From Pelobates cultripes (lineage: Eukaryota; Chordata; Amphibia; Anura; Pelobatidae), in the NCBI GenBank assembly GCA_933207985.1, contig OW240917.1, forward strand, positions 96,290,356 to 96,354,355: DNA of 64,000 nt, written 5' to 3'. The position numbers and the translations under genes are program-made. A model generated the notes under the pieces. It had not been told where the DNA came from. It worked only from the letters and a program-made list of their open reading frames with translations, and made no database searches. Below are positions 1 through 10,878 of the stretch, piece after piece. Numbering within the stretch: the stretch's first letter is position 1; each line of letters starts with the position of its first letter.

Positions 1-1799
1 TTCAAAGCAGGGCGGAAACTGCTGTCAAGTCAAAGACTGCCCTTACCCTTGTGTATATATGTATGTTTTATGTGTGAATATAAATTGTACCTGCTGTATC
101 TATGTCATTTAAGCCTTAGGCAAAGCAAATCTTAGCTTTGTCTAAAATAACTTGGAACATTAAGGAATATAGAGCCTTTATAATGCAAAGTAAGGACAGA
201 ATGAGAATGATTTTTGTGTACTGGAAAAATATTCATAAACTATAGACTTAAGTTGACTTATCAAGCAGGATAAATAGTAATTTTCTAAAATAAGTTTAAA
301 AGTAGACCAAAATGCTTAATTTATTTGAAACACAGATCCTACAGCGTATCTTGTTGGTCAGATAAATAATAAATAAGATTTAATACAGTTAGGTGTGTTA
401 GGGATTCTTCTCTCTTGTGGTTCAACATGACAAGCAGAAAAAAATGATAATGAATGAATATGACCTTTTAAAATATGCCACTAGTAGAACACAACATTTT
501 TTGAAGTGTCAGATTAGCAAATATATTCTTAAAAGCCAAAAAAGCATGAATGTGCTGACATGCAAAAATATCTTAGATTAATGGCCACACAATATCAGAC
601 ATTTTTGCAATGCCAATACTGAGTTGCCAAAATTATGTATCTGGATTAAAAAAAAAAAAAAACAGCATAGGAGTTTCGTAATGATTAATAATGACAGATT
701 GTAATATTTTTCAATTTAAAGTAGAAAAAGGGGATTTTTAAAAAAAGGAAAGGAAAAAGTCAGGGGGCAAGTGACCAACCTCTAACCCCTTCCATCTTGA
801 CAAAAACAAAGCTTTCCCCAAACATCCAATCTGTAGCGTCAGTGAGCGACCCTTCAGTGTGCAAATAGTGCCCTACTAGCTTCCCACAACTGCATCTGTG
901 GAGGCAGCAGACACTGCAAGAGTCAGTCACTGCAATGACAGGCATTACAAATAAGGGTGAGCAGAAGGAGTAATCTAATTTAGTTTTTCTTTTCCTTTTT
1001 TTTTTTCCTGAGGTGGGTTAACAAGAAGATGACCTGCCTAAACCGGGCATTACATTTTTGTCATGTCCATAAACAGATTAAGAACTATCACTAGTTGCTC
1101 TATTAGTGTGCAATTGTCATGCATTGGAGTCAACGCCAATGTGGTGGAAATAAAGACTTTGGATTGCCCTCTGCTTTTCTAAAATCTTTTCCATCATGTC
1201 TAAGGAGGAGTTGCAACCTGTTGTAGTCAGTGTGTGGGAATCCACATTTTCTCTTGACTCTGTCTCAAGAGCTGGTGCACCCTCACACTACAGTGGAAAT
1301 GCCCAGAGATCCTCTTGCAAAGCTCAAGTGTGGTTTGCATTAAGGTGTGACCTCCTCCAATACCACCACCAAACCCAGGCACAATGAGCTGCCACCAGTG
1401 TGCTGTAAATGAAAGAAAGACATGCTGGCTAGTAGGAGCACGTCATAAATCTGGACAATCAGGCAAGTGATTGTTTTAGGCTGCTGTTTTAAAATGGCCC
1501 TGGAAAGAAATCCAACAAAATGTTCAAGAGTGGACTGGCGAACAGTTCTTTGAGATGATAAGTGTCACTGTCCATCCTGCCTGCCAACTGTCACTGTCCA
1601 TCCTGCCTCTGTCAACAACTGACTAAGGGTGGGATTAGTGGAGGAGGTAGTGCTGTTGTTATTCTCCCTTTTTAAAAATCACCCTACTTCATGTTTGTTT
1701 TGAAAAATGGGTTGCTGATTTGTTGATTTACCTCTACTGTAATGTGATTGTGTTTGAGTGCACTGCAATGCACAGTTCTTCAACACTTGCACAGCACAC
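1..1799. other. AT-rich intron, no element recognised
   Basis: No coding or clear repeat signature was identified. Notable only are a poly(A) run near 649-662 and a short direct repeat of about 21 bp near 1565-1604 (TCACTGTCCATCCTGCCT twice). The slightly GC-richer block 760-1640 could be an old unclassified repeat. Confidence 0.4.
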
Positions 1800-1925
1800 A
1801 GTTAAAGAAAGAAAAGGCTATGCAAGTTGCCTGCTTCTGGATCAAATAGCAAAAACAAATGCAAGAGAGGCTGAACTTGATGGACACATGTCTCTTTTCA
1901 GCCTATGTAACTATGTAACTATATG
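1800..1925 (+). mobile_element. LINE 3' tail (CR1/L2-like)
   Basis: The stretch contains the wording GCTGAACTTGATGGAC followed by TTTCAGCC and ends in an 8-bp reiteration (AACTATGT AACTATAT). That layout, a short 3' UTR ending in 8-mer repeats, is the signature of CR1/L2-group LINE tails in frogs. No coding part remains that I can read. Confidence 0.5.
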
Positions 1926-4141
1926 TATTGGAAATCATTGCAACCACTATCAGCTCTACCGACATTTTAAAATGCTCTTTTTTTTTTTTTTTTAACAAAG
2001 TTAGTTAAAACAAAAGACCTGCCACATCTAGGGCCATTAACTGCTACCTAGGTATAATTATATATACAACTGTATCTAAATCCTAGTCTTACAATATAAT
2101 CAATGGCATTACTATCTTCTATTCAAGGCTGTTTTAAGTGCACCTGGCAGTAGCTAGCTAGCTAAATACAGCAGTACACTAAGCCCAATCCCACACTAGA
2201 ATCAATGACCCAGGCTATCTCCTACTCCAACACAAGCACAGCAAGGGTAAAACACACAGTACCATGGCTGGTCTGTCTCCCTCTGTAGCTGCAAGGTGCA
2301 CAGAACAATCCTGCTTGAAATTATAGATTGTTTTACTGCTCCTCCTTTTTTCATCACTTAGCATCTGTTCCCTATTAATCATCTTTTTTTTACCCCTAAT
2401 TGGACAGGAGATACAGCCCATATGATTTGACAGACCTCTTGTCCATCGTGGCAAACTAAGTTGTTTATTTGCTTATAAATCAAGAATTGAAACAATGTTG
2501 TGCGAGTCAGTTTCTCAAAGATTCCGTGGTGGTTCAAAAACCAGACTTTTGACCAATCACCCAAATTTTGCCAAAATACAGTTTGGCCAAAACTAATATC
2601 AAGTCTAATATAAGTATACATATACATACATGTTTTGTTATATAGTAAATATAAAACAATGTACAACAATGTATTTCTTGAAACACTCTCAGAAAATAAT
2701 AATTGAGTCATAAAATAGAATAACATTAAAATTAAATTACTAAAGTGAATGAATCAGTTGATTGAAAAAGGTGAATGAGGTTATCTGACGACTAGTTCTT
2801 GAAGCTGACCAACACTTACGCTTTTCACTTAATTCTGGGTATTGGTGTGTAGACACTTAATTTAATTTTGAATTTAAGGAAGACTAATCAGTTTTCATCC
2901 AATATTTAAAGCTCCCTCAATGCTGATTAACTGTCAAGAATTGCTTCTTCTCATCTGACTTTCAAAATGTGACTGTCAAGGAGCAGTCAATCAGTGTAAA
3001 AAGAACTGTAAAAAAAAGAAAAACAAAACACAACCTTTTGGAAACTAAGTGTTGTCAGTGGGCAAATATTTTTCTGGGAGAACTGTCAAGTGATATAACT
3101 TTGAATATTAATGTTTTTTATCCTTATATTTAACAAATATGTATTTATTAGCTGTGAAAAATAAAAATAAATCGAGAAATCCACGTCTACTATCTATACT
3201 GCAGCTGATCTCTTCCATTTTAGTTTCTTTCCAGTCATAATTATAAGCTCTATTCAAATTAAAAAAATCTAGCGCTATTAGGTCCATCTTGTACAGTTTT
3301 ACTGGAAACACACAGCAACGTTTGGAAATGGAAAGATAATGGGAAGCGAATTTCAAATTTATGCTCAAAGTAGCTGAACTGGAAGTATAACCGACTGGGA
3401 GAATGAATAAGAGAATTTAAAATTCACTATGAATTTATTTAGAATTCCCAACAATTCTCAGTTTAGAATACAAACATGCTAAATTATTAATGAAAACAAG
3501 CACACAAATGTACACCACTTTACACTTGGGTTGTAGCAAACTATATTAAAGTGGCTGTATCATCATCATCATCATGTGACATATTGAAAGCTGTGTATAT
3601 CTGGTGATTGTCATTTTGAGCTTCAGTGAATTCTACTTATGTATGAGACTTGCAATATAATATTGGCACAAACTAAGCTTAATTGTAATACCGGAGTGAT
3701 TTCCACTTGTATTATTATTAAAAAACACACTACCCCATCATTACTGTTTAGATCGTATGATTCCCATTTGACCCAACTGTGTGTTTTAGCCCTTACAATG
3801 TGGGGCATGGGAAGGCAGACGTGGTTTCAAATCTTTGAGTCTTCCATTCATTATCACTATTTAACTATTAACCACTAACACTATCCGTTTTCAAATAAGT
3901 GGTAAAGAGGTTCTTTTATGTATTTTAGTAGAATAAAAATAAGTAAATTACATTTCAATAAAGCATTAAATTACATGAATTCAATGTGATAATTTAATGT
4001 CAGGATAATAGACATTCATTTAAATTAACAAAAAATATTGAGTCTGAGATTAGGTAACATTGTTTTTAGTCTAACCTAGTTGGCTTCAATTTAATTCCAC
4101 ATGTTTGTATCGCTTTTATTTTCTCTCCTGAGTGCACTAGC
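1926..4141. other. AT-rich intron
   Basis: No exon or transposon was recognised. It includes a (CAT)n run near 3560-3576. A weak match at 3370-3440 to the AGAATTCAAAGTGAATT-type MITE family annotated elsewhere is possible but too decayed to bound. Confidence 0.4.
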
Positions 4142-4469
4142 TTTTATAAAATACAGAAAAGTAATACATACATTGCCTTATGTATAGCAGTTAAGTTGAC
4201 AAAACTTGACAATGGGTAGAGCTTAAAGCAAGGTTTTGTTTCACTAGCCAATCAAGTGTAGATACCAACATGGCTGCATCAAGCAAAGTAACAAGAGTCT
4301 ATTCGTTTTATAAAATACAGAAAAGTAATACATACATTGCCTTATGTATAGCAGTTAAGTTGACAAAACTTGACAATGGGTAGAGCTTAAAGCAAGGTTT
4401 TGTTTCACTAGCCAATCAAGTGTAGATACCAACATGGCTGCATCAAGCAAAGTAACAAGAGTCTATTCG
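4142..4469 (+). repeat. Perfect 164-bp tandem duplication
   Basis: Unit 4142-4305 is repeated head-to-tail at 4306-4469. By eye the two copies are identical over all 164 bases, including AT-rich stretches that would be expected to drift. It therefore looks like a very recent duplication or an assembly artefact. The unit carries no ORF or known repeat that I recognise. Confidence 0.92.
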
Positions 4470-5490
4470 TTACATTACGGGGGACATTGAAAAGGAAAAT
4501 AAAAATGACAAATGTGCTTGAAGCTTGGGAGCAAATGACCCCTATTGGCAAATAATTAAAAACTGGAAAGGGGTTCTAAAATGTGCATATTTCTATTAAA
4601 AATAAATTTCTATTATATTAGTAAATACTATATTATCCCCTGCGTGAGTCATGATTGTCATAAAAAGAGATAACAGATCATAATAATTATGCATTATTAA
4701 AAGCTCCACATGTGGTAACACTATAACAGAACTGTGGAAATAATTGAATTTCAAGGGCAAAATATGCAAAAATAAATCCAAGAGACTTTGTCAGGCACAT
4801 TTTATCCTTATTTAAACCTATTCTCATTAAACAGAGAGAAAGTATTTAATGATATGTCCATTTATCAATGGAGAAAAAATGTATTCTGTATAAACTAGTA
4901 ATGTCCTGAATCTGCTTTCTCAAGGACCCGTGGAAATTGCTGTTCTGAGATTACTGTATAGGAAAAAGAACTCAAACTTCTTATGAAAATGTATCTCGAA
5001 AACATAGAAACTGTTGCAACTACAGCTTTTTTTCCAGTGTGATAGAGGAACAAACCACACAAGACTACTATGTGCAGTTGGAATATGCAGGTTGTGACAT
5101 TATAAAAAGCAATTGTTACAAGGGTTAGCTGTGCAAAACATGTTAAGTGGAATGAGCAAACCATACAAGGGACCAGATGATTTTCATACTCAGGAGATTT
5201 ACAGACACCGACCAAAATCAGGATGTGTATTCCTTCCTCTTGCCAGTTTTGATTTCATTTTAAACCACAGACATCAGATTTTGTGAACATATCAATGATA
5301 AACTAAAGAACATTATCTAATAAATTCTTACTGGTTTGTGCAATAACCTTTATGCAGTCTGATGTATTATTTACAAAGGATAACTTGTTCATGAATAAAA
5401 AAAAACTTTGTGTTTATCATTAGTAATGTTTTCAATCAAATACTAATTTGCTTTAGTTTAATTTTTTTGTATAAAAAGAGCTGTAATTGC
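4470..5490. other. AT-rich intron, nothing recognised
   Basis: No exon, transposon end or structured repeat could be supported in this stretch. Confidence 0.4.
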
Positions 5491-6068
5491 TTAACCCCTT
5501 AAAGGACCACTCTAGGCACCCAGACCACTTCAGCTTAATGAAGTGGTCTGGGTGCCAGGTCCCTCTAGGATTAACCCTTTTTTTAATAAACATAGCAGTT
5601 TCAGAGAAACTACTATGTTTATGTTAGGGTTAATCCAGCCTCCAAATCCTCTAGTGGCTGTCTCATTGACAGCCACTAGAGGCGCTTGCGTGCTTCTCAC
5701 TGTGAAAATCACAGTGAGAAGACGCAAGCGTCCATAGGAAAGCATTTTAAATGCTTTCCTATGAGACCGGCTGAATGCGCGAGCAGCTCCTGCCGTGCAT
5801 GTGCATTCAGCCGAAGAGGAGGATCGGAGGCGGAGAGGAGGAGGTGAGCTCCCCGCCCGGCGCTGGAGAAAGGTAAGTGTTTAACCCCTTCCTCTCCCCA
5901 GAGCCTGGCGGGAGTGGGACCCTGAGGGTGGGGGCACCCTCAGGGCACTATAGTGCCAGGAAAATGAGTAAGTTTTCCTGGCACTACAGTGGTCCTTTAA
6001 GGACCAAACGTCTGGAATAAAAGGGAATCATGACATGTCACACATGTCATGTGTCCTTAAGGGGTTAA
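5491..6068. mobile_element. Outer TTAA-type MITE, split by an insertion
   Basis: The left part (5491-5502) begins TTAACCCCTTAA and the right part (6001-6068) ends GTCCTTAAGGGGTTAA, its inverted complement. Removing the inner element at 5503-5996 and one TTAA joins the halves into a short palindromic element of about 80 bp. A complete short relative stands at 8704-8783. TTAA ends and TTAA duplication are typical of piggyBac-type non-autonomous elements; the superfamily assignment is inference. Confidence 0.85.
5503..5996. mobile_element. Inner hairpin-chain MITE, TTAA target duplication
   Basis: A 494-bp element with 9-bp inverted ends AGGACCACT / AGTGGTCCT, flanked by TTAA at 5499-5502 and 5997-6000. 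It contains seven consecutive hairpins: 5515-5556 (17-bp perfect stem), 5588-5620, 5648-5682 (15-bp perfect), 5683-5730, 5734-5762, 5920-5945 (11-bp perfect) and 5946-5991. Between hairpins five and six is a GC-rich stretch. It sits inside the outer element, so it moved later. No coding capacity is evident. Confidence 0.85.
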
Positions 6069-6270
6069 AATAGCCACACAATTGATTGACCTGGTTTTGG
6101 TATACTGAATTATGCACATGTTTATTTGTTTAAGAGAATCTCCAGACCCCTAAAACTTGCTAAAATGCTTTATGTGTGAAGTGTGTGTCATCTTTTTTCA
6201 TTTTACAAAAAGCACAGGTTTCAATAGTTATTGGCACTTTACGAAAGTTAACCTTGTTAACCTGGCTGTC

Positions 6271-7550
6271 ATTTATTATTATTATTATGATATTTATATA
6301 GCACCATCAAATTCTACAGCGCAATGAGTGGACAAACAGACATGTAGTTGTAACCAGACAAATTGGACACACAGGAACCAAGGGGTTGAGGGCCCTGCTC
6401 AATGAGCTTACATGCTAGAGGGAGTGGGGTAAAATGACACAAAAAGGTAAGGATAGTATTAGACTAGTGACAGTTGCAGAAGAGGAATCAGTCAGGAGAT
6501 AGTATAAGTTTAATTGATACGTTTTATGAAGAATTGGGTTTTTAACGATTTTTTGAAGGAGTGGAGACTGGGTGAGCATCTAACGGAGGAGGGAAGCGAG
6601 TTCCACAGGAACGGTGCAGCCCTCGAGAAATCTTGAAGACGAGCATCAGAGGTGGGAGTACGGACAGAAGATAGACGTACTCAGAAGTCTTCAGCAGATC
6701 GTAAGGGCCTAGACGGGACATACTTGTGTATAAGGGAGGATAGATAGGTGGGAGCAGCATTATGTAGAGATTTGAAATCAAGAACCAGAATTTTAAATTG
6801 AGCTCTATATTTTATAGGAAGCCAATGTAGGGACTGACAGAAGGGTGAGGCATGGGAGGTGCGAGCGGACAGGAAGATGAGCCTCACTGCCACATTCATT
6901 ATGGACTGTAACGGCGCATGTTGGGAGCACGTAAGACCACTGAGAAGCGGATTACAGTACTAAAGGCGAGAAATGACAGTGGAATGGATCAACACCTTAG
7001 TCGCATCTGGCGTTAAGTAGGGGCGGATGCGCGCAATGTTTTTGAGATGGAAATGACAGGATTTGGTGATAGATTGAACATGAGGCTTGAAGGAGAGGTC
7101 GGAGTCAAAGAGAACACCTAGGCAGCGAGCCTGCGAGGTGGAGTTTATGGTAGCACCATGGACTTAGAGGGAGACAGACACAGGAGTAACAACACTTGAG
7201 GGAGGAAAGACCAGAATTTCAGTTTTGGTCAAGTTTAGTTTAAGGAAGTGGGCAGCCATCCAGTCAGCCATCCAGCCAGTCAGATACACTAGTCAAGAGG
7301 AACGGGGAGAGATCAGGAGAGGACAGGTAGATTTGCGTGTCATCTGCATAGAAATGATATTGGAAGCCAAAGGAGCTAATAAGTTTACCAAGGGAGGCAG
7401 TATAGATGGAGAACAGTAGGGGACCAAGGACTGAACCTTGGGGGACACCAACAGAGAGGAGTTGGGGAGAAGAAGCAGAGCCAGAGAAAGAAACACTGAA
7501 AGAGTGCTGGTAGAGGTAGGAGGAGCACCAGGAGAGAGCAATAATTTAGA
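6271..7550 (-). pseudogene. Non-LTR retrotransposon (L2/Rex1/CR1-like) 3' end with RT remnant
   Basis: Read on the minus strand this is the C-terminal half of a LINE reverse transcriptase plus its 3' tail. The catalytic YADD motif is encoded at 7339-7350, preceded by [16 protein letters not shown], the usual RT segment before it. Further on comes the conserved thumb region LHWLPIKYRAQFKI followed by LRSAEDF, and a FLWNSLPSSVR-type block near 6600. The element ends with GGTGCTATATAAATA and a short (TAA)n tail at 6271-6290, the expected 3' terminus. Several frameshifts and stops break the frame, and the 5' part with the endonuclease is missing, so it is a dead 5'-truncated copy. Confidence 0.88.
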
Positions 7551-8703
7551 CAAGCGGTCATGTTACTTCCTGGTTGTTTAGCTCAGTGAAGCTAAACTCA
7601 AGAGGCAGACAATTGCTCAGAGCACTTGTATTGCATAGATTTCTCTTTGAGCTGCATTATTAAGTGTGTGATTTGACTGCCGTAGAAAGACTGGGTTAAG
7701 GAAGAAGCAGAAGGCTTGCAACTGCTTAAAGTAAGTGCTCCATTGATTTGTTATATAGGAATTTGGTTTAGTTATCAGTTTAACCATACCTGAGTTGAAC
7801 TGATCAGGCATCTATTTGAGTTGCTTGCAGAAGCAAGACTTTGCAAATCACACACAAAGTCAAGGGACCACTTTTTCTCTTTACCAGAGCTACAGTGTCA
7901 TTACCTAGTAAATGAGAGCCTACTGGAGGCCATTCGGTGACCTGTTGGTTGATCTAATTTTAAAAATAAAAAACTTATTATTTTAACACTTTTTTCTATT
8001 TACCTTATATTCACAGTTTTTCATGGTTATACAGTCATATTCACTACGTCAATTCTGTGTTGTAAACGTTAAAATAAATACAATGGTATTGAACAATAAT
8101 TTTTAAATTATTTGTACTATTGTGTGCAAATATGTACCACTCTATATGCACCTCTCTGTATTACATTAGTCAAATGTATGGTACATAAATATAACAAACA
8201 TGAATGTAGTTTGTGTTCATGACTAGATTGGGATTACAATAATTTACATGCAGCTACGCAGTGCTGTGAAAGAAATTTATTTGAACTAATCTCAATATGT
8301 CCATGAGATTGTGTTTTTAGTCATACAAATTAAACTCACTGCCAGTTTTGCCATATGGTTAGGTTGAAGAAAATATTTTTTTCTTTCAAATGGCAGGTAT
8401 ATTAATCCCTGGTTAAACTTATGCTCACAATTTTAATTAGTGCTCTTCGGTACACTATTGTGTGCCAAAAACGCATCCAATTCAATTCTCTACAATTACA
8501 CTGCACTTAAAAATATTTTTTTATGTTGAATGTTTCTTCTATTGAACCTCAGGCAGTTGTTTCTTTTTAAACCTAAATGTAGGCATCTAGATATTTTTGT
8601 AAGGAAGAACTTTTGAAAAGTACATACATTTGACCTTGATATCGTCAAACAAATTTTAAGAGTAAATAAAACTATTGCGTTCATATGTTTTCATTTTTGT
8701 TCT
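7551..8703. other. AT-rich intron
   Basis: No exon or defined element was recognised between the LINE remnant and the MITE at 8704. Confidence 0.4.
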
Positions 8704-8783
8704 TTAACTCCTTAAGGACACATGACTGAAATTTTCTGTCATGCTCGCTATTTACTTCTGAAGCCTTGTCCTTAAGGGGTTAA
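8704..8783. mobile_element. Short TTAA-ended MITE
   Basis: It starts TTAACTCCTTAAGGACA and ends TGTCCTTAAGGGGTTAA, forming imperfect inverted ends around a centre of about 45 bp. It is a stand-alone relative of the outer element at 5491-6068. Confidence 0.8.
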
Positions 8784-9341
8784 CTTTATTTCCCTTAGTC
8801 ACAGATATCCATTATAAATCTGGAGGAAACTTTGTTAAGAAAAGTCAGATACAACTTGTTAAAGTTAATCATCAAAAATGAATATTAATTATGGAGTTAC
8901 TCAAGTATAACAGAATGCTTGCCAGCTTGGGTTAACTTGCAAATTAGCTGAGTTGAGATGGCTTGAATCAGCCACATGAGTATTCTTGTAGTTTATGGCA
9001 TGTTCAGCAGTCCTGGTCAACAACTAGTCAGCATCAAGAGTACTGTAAACTTGGTAACATGTAAAAGGCATCTAGTAGACCTCAATATATTAATATCATA
9101 AAAATGAAAAAGAGTGCAGGTCTCTCCATTCTGCACATAACTCATATAATTCAGAAATGTGTAAGAGGAAGACCTGCAAAGATTAATCTTTACAATAAAA
9201 TTTAGGCTGTAGAGGAATAGAGGAGTCAGACCATTATTTCGGTATTTGTAGTAAAATTCATAATCTTTGCATTGGCTAAGTTTTTAAGTTTATGTAGATG
9301 TAACACATAATGCATATGCAATATAGAATTGAGAGTACAAT

Positions 9342-10878
9342 CCTTAAAGTGTATCTTTCACAATCTGGGGTATTTGTATAATTTGTGAAGATTCCTCTAC
9401 TGGCAAGGCGGTAGCCAAAGAGGGGAGGAAAAGGTGAGCTATGTTTACCTGAACCTGTCCCTCTTCAGCTCTTGGCACTTTTGCTTGCCTGTGTCGATAT
9501 TTGTGGGGAACTCCTCCTTAGACAGAGCCTTTTCCTGGTGATGGCTGAGTCTTTGACAAGGCTGTAATGGTACTTACCAGGTCCACATGCTGGCAGGAGT
9601 CCTCCTGCCTCCAGGTGAGATGCATGCAGCTCAAACACTCCTGGCTCCTGGTGGGCCGTCTGATCGGGTGCATGGCCGTACGGTATTAGGAATGCTGCTC
9701 GCATTGCGAGCACGTTCTTAAAGGGGAAATGGGAGCCTAACATTGCGGTCGGTGCCCATTGGCTCACGCCATTCCTGCGCCCCCATTCATGCATGTTTTG
9801 GAGCTCAAGCATGATGTGGACCAATTAAATTAAACATAAACGTATTTAAACTTACCTGGCCCTAGATTCTGTGCCCTATTGTGGTTTCTGTTTCAGTACC
9901 CTTTAGTGCGTTCCTTGTGTTATTTGTATTGTATTCTGGTATTGACCTTGGCTTTTGTTTCCTGGCTCTGAGTTTCTCTTTAACCATTGCCTCTCTTGAT
10001 TGCCCTTCTGATTATTACCATGTACCTGATTCTGGCCTGGCTAGTTCTCTTTTTCACTGTCTCTCCATTACCCGTTACCCTGAGCTTTAATTCGACTACT
10101 CTTTACTTTGTCAAACATTTAGTCCGGCCACTTTAAGGGCCGGTAAGAGGTTTATATTTCCGTTGTCTGTTCCTTGCTACCTTAAACTCTGCATGTTAGG
10201 GTTATACATATAAGGCAGCTCTGCCTTTTGTTAAGCTTTGTCAAGTATAGGAAAAATACTAAGACAAAGTAGCGTCTTCCTTGTATTAGTATATCTTTGG
10301 ACTGGGCAGGAATATCAGTGTAATCCCAACACAGTCAATGTGAGTATTGCATAAATATTTTATCTGTATAAAATACTCTGTTTGGGTGGGGAGGGAGGGT
10401 GGCAGAGCCCTTGAAAAGCAGCACTGTCATCACCATTTCTGAAAAATGAATTTGTCATAATGTTATAATATTTATGAAATAATAATTTGACTGTGTTGGA
10501 ATTTCACTAAAATAGGGCCTACTTTGTCTTTGTATATTTCATCCACCTGCCTTTCTTAGACTTTGGGCAGAGATAAAATGTCAATCCTGACAGCCGTCAC
10601 TAGTGACACCTGCAGAGAATTTACTCTGTCTACAGAGGATACCGTGCTCTTATGGGATCCTCATAGAACTCAATGTTGTAGTCTTGCACATATGCAAGAG
10701 TACAGCAGTGACATTGGCTGCCATGAGCTAAGGAAGAACTCCAGAACAAGAGGGCCACTCCCACAATGGACAGGTTCAGGTAACTAAACATCTCATCTTT
10801 ACCTACCACCACCTTTGGCCCTCAGGGGTCTTTGCAAATTCAGCAATATCCTCAGATTGTGAAAGTGCCACTTTAAGG
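9342..10878. mobile_element. 1.5-kb element with about 30-bp terminal inverted repeats
   Basis: The left end 9342-9373 (CCTTAAAGTG, then CTTTCACAATCTG) is the inverted complement of the right end 10846-10878 (CAGATTGTGAAAG, then CACTTTAAGG) with only a few mismatches. The interior is GC-richer than the surroundings and holds no recognisable transposase; some of it (9880-10150) resembles the leader part of LTR elements. The element is best described as a non-autonomous DNA transposon, perhaps with an internal passenger. Target duplications were not clear. Confidence 0.7.

Noticed and set aside
3558..3576. (CAT)n run as a CRISPR-like or functional repeat
   Set aside because: Simple trinucleotide repeat of a few units; no spacers.
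9465..9824. 119-codon minus-strand frame inside the 1.5-kb element
   Set aside because: No transposase motif (DDE, HTH) can be seen and the text is not family-like.
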